Shown piece by piece: positions 44,330-53,778 of a stretch of DNA of 64,000 nucleotides. Numbering within the stretch: the stretch's first letter is position 1; each line of letters starts with the position of its first letter. The stretch comes from Bacteroidales bacterium (GTDB lineage Bacteria > Bacteroidota > Bacteroidia > Bacteroidales > Prolixibacteraceae): assembly GCA_012719495.1 (NCBI GenBank), contig JAAYAG010000118.1, positions 30,082 through 94,081 of the forward strand, written 5' to 3'. The notes beneath the pieces were generated by a model. That model was given only the letters and a program-made list of their open reading frames with translations, was not told the DNA's origin and searched no databases. The position numbers and the translations under genes were made by a program.

Positions 44330-44755
44330 TTAATCGATGATTATACACTTGTTGAGCACTACCTCGAAAAGCATTCCGGTACATATCCCTTTAACGGTAA
44401 CTTTGTCGCCCATCGTGTAGGCCGATGCTTTTTTAGCCGATGCCTGATCAATGGTGCAAAGCACGCCTGCATCCGCATTTCCATCGTTTAGAATAAATAC
44501 TGGGGCTTGGTTCTGGTCGGTACTAATGTTTGAAATGGTGCCACTTACGGTAATAATCCGATCAATGTATTTTTTGTCCGATTTCTCAAGAGCCATATTG
44601 TACTCGTTTGCTAAAGCTGTGGCAGTTAGGGTATAGTCAGCTGGTTGTTTGTCGATGCTTTTTGCTGGCATGTATCTAAGGTAGAGGTAACTGCCAATAA
44701 ACACAACAATGACTGCTATGACAATGAAGAGTATTGTTTTTATAAATTTTTTCAT
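44330..44755 (-). CDS. Membrane-anchored OB-fold (tRNA_anti-like) protein
   Basis: A 141-residue protein with an N-terminal membrane anchor (about residues 5-26) and an OB-fold of the tRNA_anti-like type: YIDRIITVSGTISNIS, APVFILNDG, GVLCTIDQ, YTMGDKVTVKGICTGM. These are found in Bacteroidota close to YceI genes, as here (25 bp apart). Probably periplasmic. A ligand or partner role with YceI is inferred only from the pairing. Confidence 0.72.
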   Translation of the reverse strand: MKKFIKTILFIVIAVIVVFIGSYLYLRYMPAKSIDKQPADYTLTATALANEYNMALEKSDKKYIDRIITVSGTISNISTDQNQAPVFILNDGNADAGVLCTIDQASAKKASAYTMGDKVTVKGICTGMLFEVVLNKCIIID

Positions 44756-44779
44756 CGCAATGTCCTGTTTTTGTTTTGA

Positions 44780-45370
44780 TTATTGCCGTGTAAGTATAGC
44801 CGTAGCCGAAATCTGAACATTCTTTGAAATACCCAGACTGTTGGCCGGAAGATTAATCGATTTGGGAAGTTTCTGACGCATCAATGCATCTATTTTTTTA
44901 GTGTCGAGGCGTTCTATTCCGATGATGAAGTTCGATTTTAACTCGGCACTCCCGTCGGCTTTAACAGTCAGTATTCCGTCAATTTCGGCCGGACTAGTTT
45001 CGTCCCAAATGAAAAATTTCCCTGATAAATGAATGTTGTACTTTCCTTGTTTTAAGATGTTTATTTTGTCGATATTGATGATTTTGCCATCGAAGGTAAT
45101 ACGAGGAAAGTCTGAAACGTCAATGTCACGGGTGTTCATTAGCCGATTCATTGCACCAACTTGATAGTCAAATGATTTAATGAGGGCAATAATCTTGGTT
45201 TGACCGTTTTGTGCATTTATTTGGCATGCTACCTGGTAATTATCTGCTACAATATTCTGTACATTATTGGCCGATTTAATGTTGATGTGTCCGGTACGAG
45301 TCACATAACTTTGGGCGTGGGCTATAAATACGGTAAGTATCATGCCCATAATAAGCAAATTCTTCTTCAT
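44780..45370 (-). CDS. YceI-family periplasmic protein
   Basis: A 196-residue secreted protein with a signal peptide (MKKNLLIMGMILTVFIAHAQS). The mature part has the lipocalin-like YceI pattern: YVTRTGHINIKSANNVQNIVADN, FDYQVGAMNRLMNTRDIDVSDFPRI, HLSGKFFIWDETSP. YceI proteins bind isoprenoid-like lipids in the periplasm; the bound lipid here is unknown. It has a clear Bacteroides-type promoter and is probably the first gene of a run with the OB-fold gene. Confidence 0.8.
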   Translation of the reverse strand: MKKNLLIMGMILTVFIAHAQSYVTRTGHINIKSANNVQNIVADNYQVACQINAQNGQTKIIALIKSFDYQVGAMNRLMNTRDIDVSDFPRITFDGKIINIDKINILKQGKYNIHLSGKFFIWDETSPAEIDGILTVKADGSAELKSNFIIGIERLDTKKIDALMRQKLPKSINLPANSLGISKNVQISATAILTRQ

Positions 45371-45389
45371 TTTTTTCTGTTTCTGAATA

Positions 45390-45420
45390 TAAAGGTAATA
45401 TTATTACAATTTGTGTCAAA
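45390..45420 (-). promoter_or_regulatory. Bacteroides-type promoter of the YceI gene
   Basis: On the minus strand TTTG (45417-45420), a 19-base spacer and TACCTTTA (45390-45397; one mismatch to TAnnTTTG). The -7 box ends 19 bases before the ATG. Confidence 0.6.
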
Positions 45421-45470
45421 CCGAAAGGCACGATATCTATTAATATCGAAAATGTGTATTATGAAAATGA

Positions 45471-46193
45471 TTATTTAATGCACAGATAGAAATATCCTTC
45501 CCAATTTCTACCGGTCGAATAGTCTTTATAAGTAGTTACTTGTAGGTTTCTTTTTTTCAGGTGGTCTTCAATTTTTTTCCGGTTTACCCAATTCACTTCC
45601 ATAACATAATTGGTGTTAAAAATTATACGTCGTAAAGAATTCTTTATGAAACTGGGAATTAGCATTGCTGCTGTTCGGTACCAAAAGGGAGGTTTAGAAG
45701 GTAGTGAGAAAAGAATGCAGCCATGGGGTTTTGTTATGCGGATAAATTCATCGATATAGCTAAATATATGATCTTTAGGTATGTGTTGCAAGGTGATGTG
45801 CGAGCAAACCAAATCATAAGATTTGTTGGGGAATATTGATAAGTTGGGTTGATCGTTTACGAAATATTTGCACCTTTCTAGGTAATTATTATGTTTTCTG
45901 GCCAATTCGATCATTGTTTCTGATATATCCACACCATCAACCCTGGCAAAACGAAGACACAGCGCTTGGGTTAATCGGCCAACCCCGCAACCAAAGTCGA
46001 GGGCTTTCTCGGTATTACATTTTTTAAGTTCAGTAAATTCAGAAAACCAGCTATTTACATCATTTTCTCCAGTCGCGAAAAATGCCTTGGGTTCCCATTT
46101 GTTTCCTGAGTATTTTTTCACTGTTAGTATTGCCCAAAAGGGGTCGGTTTTTGCAAATCCTTCCCAATTCTTTTTTATTGATGTTAAATCCAT
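45471..46193 (-). CDS. SAM-dependent methyltransferase
   Basis: A 240-residue class I methyltransferase: motif I LDFGCGVGRLTQAL (about residue 65), VDGVDISETMIELA, and YDLVCSHITLQHIPKDHI as motif II-III. The N-terminus KKNWEGFAKTDPFWAILT is common in methyltransferases of polysaccharide loci. Likely a sugar or lipid-carrier methylase in the glycan locus; target unknown. It follows the GT4 gene at 46211 by 17 bp. Confidence 0.82.
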   Translation of the reverse strand: MDLTSIKKNWEGFAKTDPFWAILTVKKYSGNKWEPKAFFATGENDVNSWFSEFTELKKCNTEKALDFGCGVGRLTQALCLRFARVDGVDISETMIELARKHNNYLERCKYFVNDQPNLSIFPNKSYDLVCSHITLQHIPKDHIFSYIDEFIRITKPHGCILFSLPSKPPFWYRTAAMLIPSFIKNSLRRIIFNTNYVMEVNWVNRKKIEDHLKKRNLQVTTYKDYSTGRNWEGYFYLCIK

Positions 46194-46210
46194 GGAACAA
46201 AGTAAGTTGA

Positions 46211-47284
46211 TTATTGTAAAGATTGGATGGCTTTTCCTAGTTCTTTTGAGAAACTTTCTATTGTGAAAGCATTATGGCATTTATTCTTGGCAGGCAGACT
46301 TTCTGAGGCTGCAGCAACAAAAAGTGTAAAAAGCTCTTCCGCTGAATCGGGATTGAAGTAGAAAACTGAATCTCCGCCCACTTCGGGCAAGCTAGACGTG
46401 TTTGACACAAAGCATGTTGCATTACAATTAAGTGCTTCTGCTACCGGAAATCCGAATCCTTCGTATAGCGATGGGTACACAAAAGCTGCTGTGGTTTTAT
46501 ATAGTTCTTTCAGTTCTTCTTTCGGTACATATCCTTTTAATTCAATGTCGTTTCTGAAAGGATGGTTATTGAGTTTCTTGAAGAAGTTCTGGCTTTTCCA
46601 ACCTGTTGCCCCGCAAATGATTAGGTTGTGTGTATACTCGCTTTTATGCCTGAATAATAAGTAGGCATCGAGCAACATATTGAGGTTTTTTCTTGGCTCC
46701 AGAGTTCCTACCGAAAGAAAGAAGGGAGCTTTTGCTGATATTTGTTCATTGGGTTTAATGGAATAATATGGATCAGAAGCGGGATATATGCGGGAAATTT
46801 TACCTTTTGTAAATGGATAGCAATCAGTTAAATCGAAACTGGTATTGTTTGAATTGGTAATTACCATTGTCGCTTTTCGCAGAATATGGGGTAAAAATAA
46901 ACGTTGCATTGTAGCGCTGAACCAAGTATGCCACTTGGGATATTTTATTGGTGTAAGATCGTGAATTACTGTAACTCTTTTAATGGGAGCGGGTAAATTG
47001 AATGGCCCCATGTGGGCCGGTTCAATAACAATATCGGGCTTTAATTTTCGAATAACGGATGGAAGTTTGAAGAACAAACGAAAGGGATCCTTGGTCAGAA
47101 ATGGCAATACTGGTTTAACAACTATTTGGTTTTTAAGTATATCGTTATTTGGTGATTTTATCCGCACGCAAAATAGTTCGATATCGGGCAGCATGCTTAA
47201 TGCGTTGATCATATTTCGTGTATATGATTGAATACCTGCATTTTGGGTGTCAATACAATCGGCTATTATTACTACTCGTTTCAT
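46211..47284 (-). CDS. GT4-family glycosyltransferase
   Basis: A 357-residue GT-B enzyme from ATG 47284 (MKRVVIIADCIDTQNAGIQSY); a TTG three codons upstream is less likely. The C-terminal half has SVGTLEPRKNLNMLLDAY, LYEGFGFPVAEALNCNATCFV (E-x7-E) and NTSSLPEVGGDS, close to mannosyltransferase-type GT4 enzymes. Sugar donor uncertain. Confidence 0.88.
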   Translation of the reverse strand: MKRVVIIADCIDTQNAGIQSYTRNMINALSMLPDIELFCVRIKSPNNDILKNQIVVKPVLPFLTKDPFRLFFKLPSVIRKLKPDIVIEPAHMGPFNLPAPIKRVTVIHDLTPIKYPKWHTWFSATMQRLFLPHILRKATMVITNSNNTSFDLTDCYPFTKGKISRIYPASDPYYSIKPNEQISAKAPFFLSVGTLEPRKNLNMLLDAYLLFRHKSEYTHNLIICGATGWKSQNFFKKLNNHPFRNDIELKGYVPKEELKELYKTTAAFVYPSLYEGFGFPVAEALNCNATCFVSNTSSLPEVGGDSVFYFNPDSAEELFTLFVAAASESLPAKNKCHNAFTIESFSKELGKAIQSLQ

Positions 47285-47304
47285 TTTCGTCAATGTTCAA
47301 TTCA

Positions 47305-48357
47305 TTAGACTTCACTGGTTGAATATTTTTCGAACTGATTCGGTCTGTTTTTCAGGATATAATTGCTAAACCGCTTAATATCCAGACTTAGTACAAAAGT
47401 TTGTCTTTCTAATACTTGCCATGAGCTAATTTTCCTGAGTTGGGCAATTTTCTTACGTTGTCTGACGATATCGTTCCATTGAGTCAAAGTTGTTGTCATG
47501 GCTTGGCATTGTGTACCTACATACTTGAAGCGCAAGGTTAGAATGTGCAAAAGAATTATGAAAAACCAGCGAATTAAATTGATTAATGAGTTAATAATCA
47601 CAAATAAAAGAGGCATGGTTTTTAAGTAGGTATAATTAATGTCTTCTTGGATTTTCCGGGCTTTTTGTTGGTTATACACTTTAGATACCGAGCGACTAAT
47701 TTTGTGATAAACCAATGCATTGCTGGCAACAGTAACTTTTTTTCCGGCAATAGTAGCTCGTAATCCAAACTCTGCATCTTCGTAACCGGTTGAAAAATAA
47801 GTATCAAAAATGCCTATTTCACGAAGTAATTGAGTTCGGTACAGGCAGGCTCCACCGCATGCTGCAACAATTTTTTCAGTTTTTAGTGACAACTTTTCTT
47901 GTCGAAGTCCATGTCCGAAGGGGAGGATCTCGCCAGAACTAAGCAGGAATAAACCTGCGCTGTCGACCAGTGAATGGTCAAAATAATTCAGCATGAGAGA
48001 GGCCGTAATGTCTGCATTTGATTCATTGGCTGATAAATACATGTTTTCGAGCCAATGGTCGTCGGCAACGGCATCGTTGTTAAGAAGGGCAATGAATTCA
48101 AAATCTCTGTTGATAAGTTCTTCGAAAACCTGATTATGGGCGAGGGTAAAGCCCAGGTTTGTCGTATTTTTTTTTAGTATAATGCGTGGGTCTAGGGCAT
48201 ATTTTTGATTGAGTTTTTCAAATTCTTCGTTATCTGAATTGTTGTCGATCAGGTAAATGGTGAATTCTTGGAAACTTTGCCTGAGTAATGATTCAACGCA
48301 TTCAACCGTATCGTCGAACCCATTCCAGTTTAGTATTATGACAGGTATTTTTTTCAA
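47305..48357 (-). CDS. GT2-family glycosyltransferase (rhamnosyltransferase-like)
   Basis: A 350-residue GT2 enzyme: VIILNWNGFDDTVECVESLL at the start, ALLNNDAVADDHWL (the donor/metal site), GGACLYRTQLLREIG and STGYEDAEFGLR. One or two membrane helices lie near residues 245-275. The start is TTG at 48357: no ATG or GTG exists in frame between it and the upstream stop, and the domain begins within a few residues. Donor sugar not identifiable. Confidence 0.85.
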   Translation of the reverse strand: MKKIPVIILNWNGFDDTVECVESLLRQSFQEFTIYLIDNNSDNEEFEKLNQKYALDPRIILKKNTTNLGFTLAHNQVFEELINRDFEFIALLNNDAVADDHWLENMYLSANESNADITASLMLNYFDHSLVDSAGLFLLSSGEILPFGHGLRQEKLSLKTEKIVAACGGACLYRTQLLREIGIFDTYFSTGYEDAEFGLRATIAGKKVTVASNALVYHKISRSVSKVYNQQKARKIQEDINYTYLKTMPLLFVIINSLINLIRWFFIILLHILTLRFKYVGTQCQAMTTTLTQWNDIVRQRKKIAQLRKISSWQVLERQTFVLSLDIKRFSNYILKNRPNQFEKYSTSEV

Positions 48358-48440
48358 GTGTTTTTTAAAACTAAGTACATCAAAGGTAATACTTATCCCG
48401 ATTTGGTTTCCAAGTTTTTCGGTTGGTTGTTCCTATCAGT

Positions 48441-49163
48441 TCAGCGTGAGTTTCTCAGGTGATAGACATCGATGATTGAATCAATTGAAAATCCGCATTT
48501 TACGTAAATATTTGTTGCAGCAGTATTTTTCCCCTGTGTAGCCACTGAAATTCTCGAACATTTCATCAAACAGGCTTCAGTATCAGCTTTTTTTATCAAT
48601 TCGGTGCCTAAATTCATTCTCTGGTACATTTTGTCGACAGCTAGCAAACCTATAGTGGCTATTTCATTTTTTTGGGTCATAGTGATCATTCCTGCAATCT
48701 CGGCTTTATGTTTTGCTACAAAAATCCTCGTAAATTTATTGTCGGCTAATAAGTTTTCTATCCATTTGTTATACAATAAGTTGTATTCATTATTGATGAA
48801 TTCAGTATCTGTTTTGAAGCGCGAAAGATGGCCAGATAGTAGGGCAAGTTCTATGAGTTGTTTATTGGGATTGTTCTCTGAATAGTCGATAATTTGGTTT
48901 TGAAAAGAAGAGTATTCTTCTGTGTTTTTTGAGAGAATAATCCTTTCATCAACCTTTTTCCCTCCTAATGAGACTATTTCTTTTTCAGTTTCTTGTTGAT
49001 TGTGAGCAGTAAAAATATAAATCAAAGAGTATTTTGAATTACGCAGCAAAGTGTTAAGTTCTTGTTTGTTAGTGTATATGTTGTCTGATAAATTTATTTT
49101 GCCAACTGGGTATCCAAATAATTCTGAATCCCAAGTTAATGGTTCTATTGTAACTCTATTCAT
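48441..49163 (-). CDS. WecD-like GNAT acetyltransferase
   Basis: A 240-residue GNAT enzyme. The N-terminus TIEPLTWDSELFGYPVGKI and the acetyl-CoA motif near YQRMNLGTELIKKAD match dTDP-fucosamine acetyltransferase (WecD/RffC). The C-terminus has NIYVKCGFSID. The product would be dTDP-Fuc4NAc. A WecE-type aminotransferase gene is nearby (50179), which supports this. Substrate call is moderate. Confidence 0.72.
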   Translation of the reverse strand: MNRVTIEPLTWDSELFGYPVGKINLSDNIYTNKQELNTLLRNSKYSLIYIFTAHNQQETEKEIVSLGGKKVDERIILSKNTEEYSSFQNQIIDYSENNPNKQLIELALLSGHLSRFKTDTEFINNEYNLLYNKWIENLLADNKFTRIFVAKHKAEIAGMITMTQKNEIATIGLLAVDKMYQRMNLGTELIKKADTEACLMKCSRISVATQGKNTAATNIYVKCGFSIDSIIDVYHLRNSR

Positions 49164-49173
49164 CGGTATTGCT

Positions 49174-50106
49174 TTATTTAGGTCGAACTAAATCGCTGAG
49201 CGATGGTTTTTGTTGTTCTTTGATTATTCGTATTAAGTATTCGCCAATAATTCCGATGGCTAAAAGGTTTAAGCCCCCAAAAAAGCTGATGAGAGTGACA
49301 ATTGATGCGTATCCGGGAAAAGCAATACCAAAGAAAAGTTTTCTTATCAGGGTAATTAGTATAAAGATGATTGAAAACAAAAAACCAGCAAAGCCGACAA
49401 CGCCAAGAACTTTTAGCGGCAAAGATGAATAATGTATCAAATCATTTAGTGCCAAGCTGATCATTTTACGAAGGGTATAATTGCTTTTGCCAAACTGACG
49501 GGGAGAATGATCAACTTCAATATTCATCAACCGATGGGTGTGATATATGATTAGGCTCGAGACCGAAGGCATTGCATTATAGTTATTTGTAAGCTTTATT
49601 GCCAATTCTTTTCGCATAATCCTAAAGGCTGATTTATTCAATCCTTTAGGCTTTTTCAGGAAAAAAGTATCTATTTTGTTCATCGTTGCACTGGCAAGGT
49701 TTCTCCAGTGGCTGTGTTTTTTTTGGTGGTATGGAGGGCAAGCAAAAATGGCATCTATCTGAGGATGCTCGTCCATTGAACGGATCAGTTTGGATATTTC
49801 GGATACAGGGTGCTGAAGATCGTCATCCATAGTGATGCAATATTTTCCGGTGGCGAATAAAAGTCCGGTCAGAAGGGCAATCTGTTGACCTTGATTTTTC
49901 CACAGCGTGACAACTTTCACAAACGGATACATTTTTTCAATTTCAGATAATGCATTGCACGTTTCGGTGTACCAAGGACTATCGTTAACCAATATTAATT
50001 CGAAAGTGCATGCTAATTGTACTTGCATGTCGCTAATTTGTTCTGACAGAACAAAAAGGCTTTCATTGCTTTTGAAAACAGGAACAATAATAGAGTATGT
50101 GTTCAT
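49174..50106 (-). CDS. GT2 glycosyltransferase with two C-terminal membrane helices
   Basis: A 310-residue protein of the polyprenyl-phosphate glycosyltransferase group (ArnC/GtrB-like). Catalytic part: YSIIVPVFKSNESLFVLSEQI, LILVNDSPW, CITMDDDLQHP (DXD region). Two helices at about 220-245 and 255-285. It likely charges undecaprenyl phosphate with one sugar at the inner face. It precedes the WecD-like gene by 10 bp on the same strand. Confidence 0.83.
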   Translation of the reverse strand: MNTYSIIVPVFKSNESLFVLSEQISDMQVQLACTFELILVNDSPWYTETCNALSEIEKMYPFVKVVTLWKNQGQQIALLTGLLFATGKYCITMDDDLQHPVSEISKLIRSMDEHPQIDAIFACPPYHQKKHSHWRNLASATMNKIDTFFLKKPKGLNKSAFRIMRKELAIKLTNNYNAMPSVSSLIIYHTHRLMNIEVDHSPRQFGKSNYTLRKMISLALNDLIHYSSLPLKVLGVVGFAGFLFSIIFILITLIRKLFFGIAFPGYASIVTLISFFGGLNLLAIGIIGEYLIRIIKEQQKPSLSDLVRPK

Positions 50107-50143
50107 AAATTGTTCTTTTCTATTAAAAGATAGCTAAATGTAA

Positions 50144-50151
50144 TATATTTG
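50144..50151 (+). promoter_or_regulatory. -7 box of the wecE promoter
   Basis: TATATTTG matches TAnnTTTG and lies 27 bases before the ATG at 50179. It excludes an in-frame TTG that sits inside the box. Confidence 0.45.
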
Positions 50152-50178
50152 GTTCAAATAGTCATAAACGAAAAGAAA

Positions 50179-51318
50179 ATGCCCGATAGAATACCATTCA
50201 ACCAACCTTTCCATAGCGACGACGAGTATGTTTATATTAAAGATGCATTTCAACGAAACCATGTTTCTGGGAACGGATTTTATACTCAGTTGTGTCATAG
50301 TTTTTTTGAAGAAAAGTATGGTTTAGGTCGTTGTTTTCTTACTACTTCGTGCACCGATGCCTTGGAAATGTGTGCATTACTATTGGATATTCAAAAGGGC
50401 GATGAAATTATTCTTCCTTCTTATACTTTTGTTTCAACAGCGCTTGCTTTTGCCCGACAAGGTGCAACATTAAGGTTTGTTGATAGTTGCTCTCAACATC
50501 CCGGGATGGATGAAACCCAAATTGAAGAAAAAATAACCCGACAAACAAAAGCAATTGTGGTGGTGCATTATGCTGGGATTGCCTGCAACATGGATTATAT
50601 TATGGAAATTGCTTCCCGTTACAATCTTGTGATTATTGAAGATGCGGCTCAATGCATTGAAAGTTTTTACAATGGCAAACCACTTGGGAGTATTGGGCAT
50701 TTGGGGTGTTTCTCTTTCCACGAAACAAAGAACATTCATTGTGGCGAAGGGGGAATGTTGGTGGTAAACGATAAAAAATATATTGCCCGTGCCGAGAAAA
50801 TTTGGGAAAAAGGAACAAACCGAGCAGAATACTTTCGGAACCAAGTGAATAAGTATGAATGGGTCGATACCGGAAGTTCGTTCCTTCCCTCAGATATTTT
50901 GGCCGCCATGCTTTTTGCTCAGGTTCAGAAGATTGATGAAATACAACAAAAAAGAGTTGATAGTTGGAACCGTTATCATTCTTTTTTCTCAGAGTTGGCA
51001 AAGAACGTTTCAATCGGAATTCCACACATTCCTACTTATGCTACTTGTAACGGGCACTTGTATTGGTTGGTTTGTGCTTCGCCCGAAGAGCGTAAGCATT
51101 TAATAGATTTTCTTGAAACACGTTCAATACATGCTGTTTTTCATTATCAGGCATTGCATTCATCGGCCTATTATTTGTCGTTATCGAAAAAGAAAGAAAC
51201 ATTGCTCTATGCCGAATTATTTTCTGAAAGGCTGGTAAGGTTGCCTCTTTATTACAGATTAACAGATAAGGATGTTGATTACATTTGTGATAGTGTGAGG
51301 CTTTTTTTTAACGGCTAA
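50179..51318 (+). CDS. wecE: dTDP-4-amino-4,6-dideoxygalactose transaminase
   Basis: A 379-residue DegT/DnrJ/EryC1 PLP aminotransferase. RIPFNQPFHSDDEYVYIKDA, LTTSCTDALEMCALLLDIQ, DEIILPSYTFVSTALAFAR, SFHETKN with the PLP Lys184, and KGTNRAEYFRNQVNKYEW follow WecE/RffA closely. In enterobacterial common antigen synthesis it makes dTDP-Fuc4N. ATG at 50179 is used. The other rml/wec genes are not in the window, so the full pathway is not shown. Confidence 0.87.
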   Translation: MPDRIPFNQPFHSDDEYVYIKDAFQRNHVSGNGFYTQLCHSFFEEKYGLGRCFLTTSCTDALEMCALLLDIQKGDEIILPSYTFVSTALAFARQGATLRFVDSCSQHPGMDETQIEEKITRQTKAIVVVHYAGIACNMDYIMEIASRYNLVIIEDAAQCIESFYNGKPLGSIGHLGCFSFHETKNIHCGEGGMLVVNDKKYIARAEKIWEKGTNRAEYFRNQVNKYEWVDTGSSFLPSDILAAMLFAQVQKIDEIQQKRVDSWNRYHSFFSELAKNVSIGIPHIPTYATCNGHLYWLVCASPEERKHLIDFLETRSIHAVFHYQALHSSAYYLSLSKKKETLLYAELFSERLVRLPLYYRLTDKDVDYICDSVRLFFNG

Positions 51319-51350
51319 TAATATAGAAATCTGCAATATAGTTTGTTGTA

Positions 51351-52328
51351 TTAATTGCTTTGTATATTTTGTTTTGTTTTGAGTGTGTCAAAAAGTACGA
51401 TTGCACCCCCAACGCCAACCGCCAGAAGCGTTTCAATTGTATAATTGACTAACGATACTCCTATGGCGATTTCGGGAGGAACACCTACCATTGAGTAAAA
51501 ATATACAAAAAAGCCTTCACGAAGTCCTAATCCACTAATTGATAGTGGTATGACTGATAAAATTACAATTATTGGATAGAACGAAATATGTTGATAGAAA
51601 GGTAATTGGATACCAAATGACAAAAATACAAGATACGCGATTGTAATTGTGCATAGCTGCAATAAAAGAATGAGGAATACCGATGGAAAGAGAATTTTTT
51701 GGTAGGGAAAGGTTACCAATGAAAGGTGGGATTTCTCGACAAAGGCGAAAGCCTTCTTTAAAATCGTTATTTTTAACAAGAATCTTGAAACCAGCTTGTA
51801 AATTTTTTTGTTCGTGAGAAAAATCACTACAGCCAAGATAAATAGATTGATTGCAGCAATGATGAAAACTACTTTTTCTTTTTGTGCGAAATTCGGAATT
51901 AGAATGCTGCAACATAACCCGGTTAGTGCCAGTAAAATAAACCCAATCATCCGTTCTATAAGTACCGAGCTGCTTGGGGTTAATGTATTAGACTCGCTCT
52001 TATGCCTTTTTTCGATAAGATACATTCGCATAACATCGCTTCCTTGAGACGAAGGCAGGATAACCCCAAGGAACGATGATGTAAAACTGATTTTAAGTAG
52101 TGAAAAAAACTTTTCTTCAATACCTGAAACTTTAAGGAACATCTTCCATCGGTTAATGGTAATTACGGGTATAACCACCAATCGGATTAAAGCTCCAAGT
52201 ATGATATATGGGAACCATTCTACATGCTCAAATATCACTGAAATTTTAATGTTGAATTTCCTGAACAGGAAATAGAATATTGCTAGCGTGAGGGTTAGCT
52301 TCAATATAGTTTTTATGGTTTTTGGCAT
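51351..52328 (-). CDS. Flippase-like lysylphosphatidylglycerol synthase TM-region protein
   Basis: A 325-residue membrane protein with about eight helices of the LPG_synthase_TM (UPF0104) family: IKTILKLTLTLAIFYFLFRK, FTSSFLGVILPSSQGSDVMR and PLSISGLGLREGFFVYFYSMVG are hallmark segments. Members without the C-terminal catalytic domain are often found in glycan loci and may flip lipid-linked substrates. It starts 5 bp after the end of the hexapeptide gene, so it belongs to the same run as the genes at 52334-54902. Confidence 0.82.
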   Translation of the reverse strand: MPKTIKTILKLTLTLAIFYFLFRKFNIKISVIFEHVEWFPYIILGALIRLVVIPVITINRWKMFLKVSGIEEKFFSLLKISFTSSFLGVILPSSQGSDVMRMYLIEKRHKSESNTLTPSSSVLIERMIGFILLALTGLCCSILIPNFAQKEKVVFIIAAINLFILAVVIFLTNKKIYKLVSRFLLKITILKKAFAFVEKSHLSLVTFPYQKILFPSVFLILLLQLCTITIAYLVFLSFGIQLPFYQHISFYPIIVILSVIPLSISGLGLREGFFVYFYSMVGVPPEIAIGVSLVNYTIETLLAVGVGGAIVLFDTLKTKQNIQSN

Positions 52329-52333
52329 CTTTT

Positions 52334-52867
52334 TTATACTTCTTTTATAATTTTAGCAGGTACGCCCGCTACCATAACATTGTCGGGAATGTCTTTTGTT
52401 ACTACAGAACATGCCCCAATCCTGACATTTTTACCGATTCGGTTGCAAGAAGCAAGAATTACCGTTCGAGTACCAATATATGCACCTTCTTCAATAAGCA
52501 ATGAGGTTTGGATGTTAACATCCTTGCCTTTCTCCCGTTCTTCCAAATCTCTGTAGTGCGACAGTATTTCTACGCCATTGCCTATCGAAACATTATTTTT
52601 TATAACAACAAATCCGGTATAATCGATGTGTACATTTCTGGATATTAATACATTATTTCCAATTTTTAAAGAGCCAGTTTGTTTTCTGTGTTCGCGGTCG
52701 AAAAATACATGCTCGCCAATAAAGCCACCTTTTCCAATGGAAAATAGTGTTTTATACGTTACCATTCGAATTGAAAATAGTATTGGCAGATTAAATACAC
52801 GTTTATCAACGATCATCTGGGCAATTAATCGAATGGCTTGTTGAAGGTTATATTTTAAGTACTTCAT
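52334..52867 (-). CDS. Hexapeptide-repeat (LbH) acyltransferase
   Basis: A 177-residue protein. ATG at 52867 is chosen because it starts a helix typical of the family; an upstream start would overlap the epimerase gene further. Left-handed beta-helix repeats cover about residues 60-175 (IGNNVLISRNVHIDYTG, VVIKNNVSIGNGVEI, IEEGAYIGTRTVI, IGKNVRIGACSVV). Such enzymes transfer acetyl or other acyl groups to sugars. The N-terminal 45 residues look helical. Substrate unknown. Confidence 0.85.
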   Translation of the reverse strand: MKYLKYNLQQAIRLIAQMIVDKRVFNLPILFSIRMVTYKTLFSIGKGGFIGEHVFFDREHRKQTGSLKIGNNVLISRNVHIDYTGFVVIKNNVSIGNGVEILSHYRDLEEREKGKDVNIQTSLLIEEGAYIGTRTVILASCNRIGKNVRIGACSVVTKDIPDNVMVAGVPAKIIKEV

Positions 52868-52884
52868 GTGTGATGTCTTTACTA

Positions 52885-53778
52885 TTAAAAACTTTTTTTC
52901 ATGTCGATAAGTGCTTGCTCCAACGAAAATTTTGGTCGCCAACAAAATGCATTCTTCAGCTTTTCGATGTTCATTACCCTTACCGATGTGTCTTCAATTT
53001 TTGTTGAGTCCATAATAATAGATGATTGCTCGTTGCCAACAATTGCTACACAGCGTTCAGCTAGTTCTTTAAAACTTATTGCAGTTCCGCTACCAACATT
53101 GAAGGTTCCGATAATTCTCTTATTTTCTGCTAATTTTATTATCTCTACGGCATCTTTTATATATAAATAATCGCGTCCGCCTCCTCCATTGCCCCAAAGG
53201 ATGATGGGTTTACCAGCCCTCGCGTTACTGATCATTTGTGTAAAAAAAAACTTTTTCTCATCTCCATATCCAAATAATTGTCCAAAACGAAGGTTAACTA
53301 AATTCGTTGAGTGTTTTTCCAATATTTTCTCACACGCCAATTTGCTTTCTCCATAGGCATTTACAGGGTGGGGGATTTCATTTTCACAGAATGGAACGTT
53401 GTTTTTTTTGTGATTGTAAACACTTTGTGATGATGCATTTATGAAAAAATTCACGTTCATCTTATCGCAAACCTCTGACAGGTTTTTTGTGATAGTGCTG
53501 TTACAGCTGAAGTCTTCTTCGCTATTTTCTGAAAATGGACGTTTAGCCGCTAAATGAATTACCGTGTCGAAGTTTGTGAAGGACCTATTAAGGGATTCTA
53601 TTGAATAATCAGTTTCAATAAAAAAGGCATTTATTACATTCGGAAATGTGTCCTTGATTTTTTTTTCAGAAGTGGAAAAGAGGTACATTTCTATGCTTTT
53701 ATCCATTGAAAACTCGTTTACCAACGCTCTTCCAAGAAAACCTGTGGCTCCGGTTATCGCAATTTTTCTTTTATTCAT
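52885..53778 (-). CDS. NAD-dependent epimerase/dehydratase (SDR)
   Basis: A 297-residue extended SDR: RKIAITGATGFLGRALVNEF (nucleotide site), VIHLAAKRPFSEN, NASSQSVYN (catalytic Ser region) and YGESKLACEK with the Tyr/Lys pair. It works on nucleotide sugars; the product cannot be told. It overlaps the upstream ATP-grasp gene by 4 bp (ATGA), so the two are translated together. Confidence 0.88.
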   Translation of the reverse strand: MNKRKIAITGATGFLGRALVNEFSMDKSIEMYLFSTSEKKIKDTFPNVINAFFIETDYSIESLNRSFTNFDTVIHLAAKRPFSENSEEDFSCNSTITKNLSEVCDKMNVNFFINASSQSVYNHKKNNVPFCENEIPHPVNAYGESKLACEKILEKHSTNLVNLRFGQLFGYGDEKKFFFTQMISNARAGKPIILWGNGGGGRDYLYIKDAVEIIKLAENKRIIGTFNVGSGTAISFKELAERCVAIVGNEQSSIIMDSTKIEDTSVRVMNIEKLKNAFCWRPKFSLEQALIDMKKSF

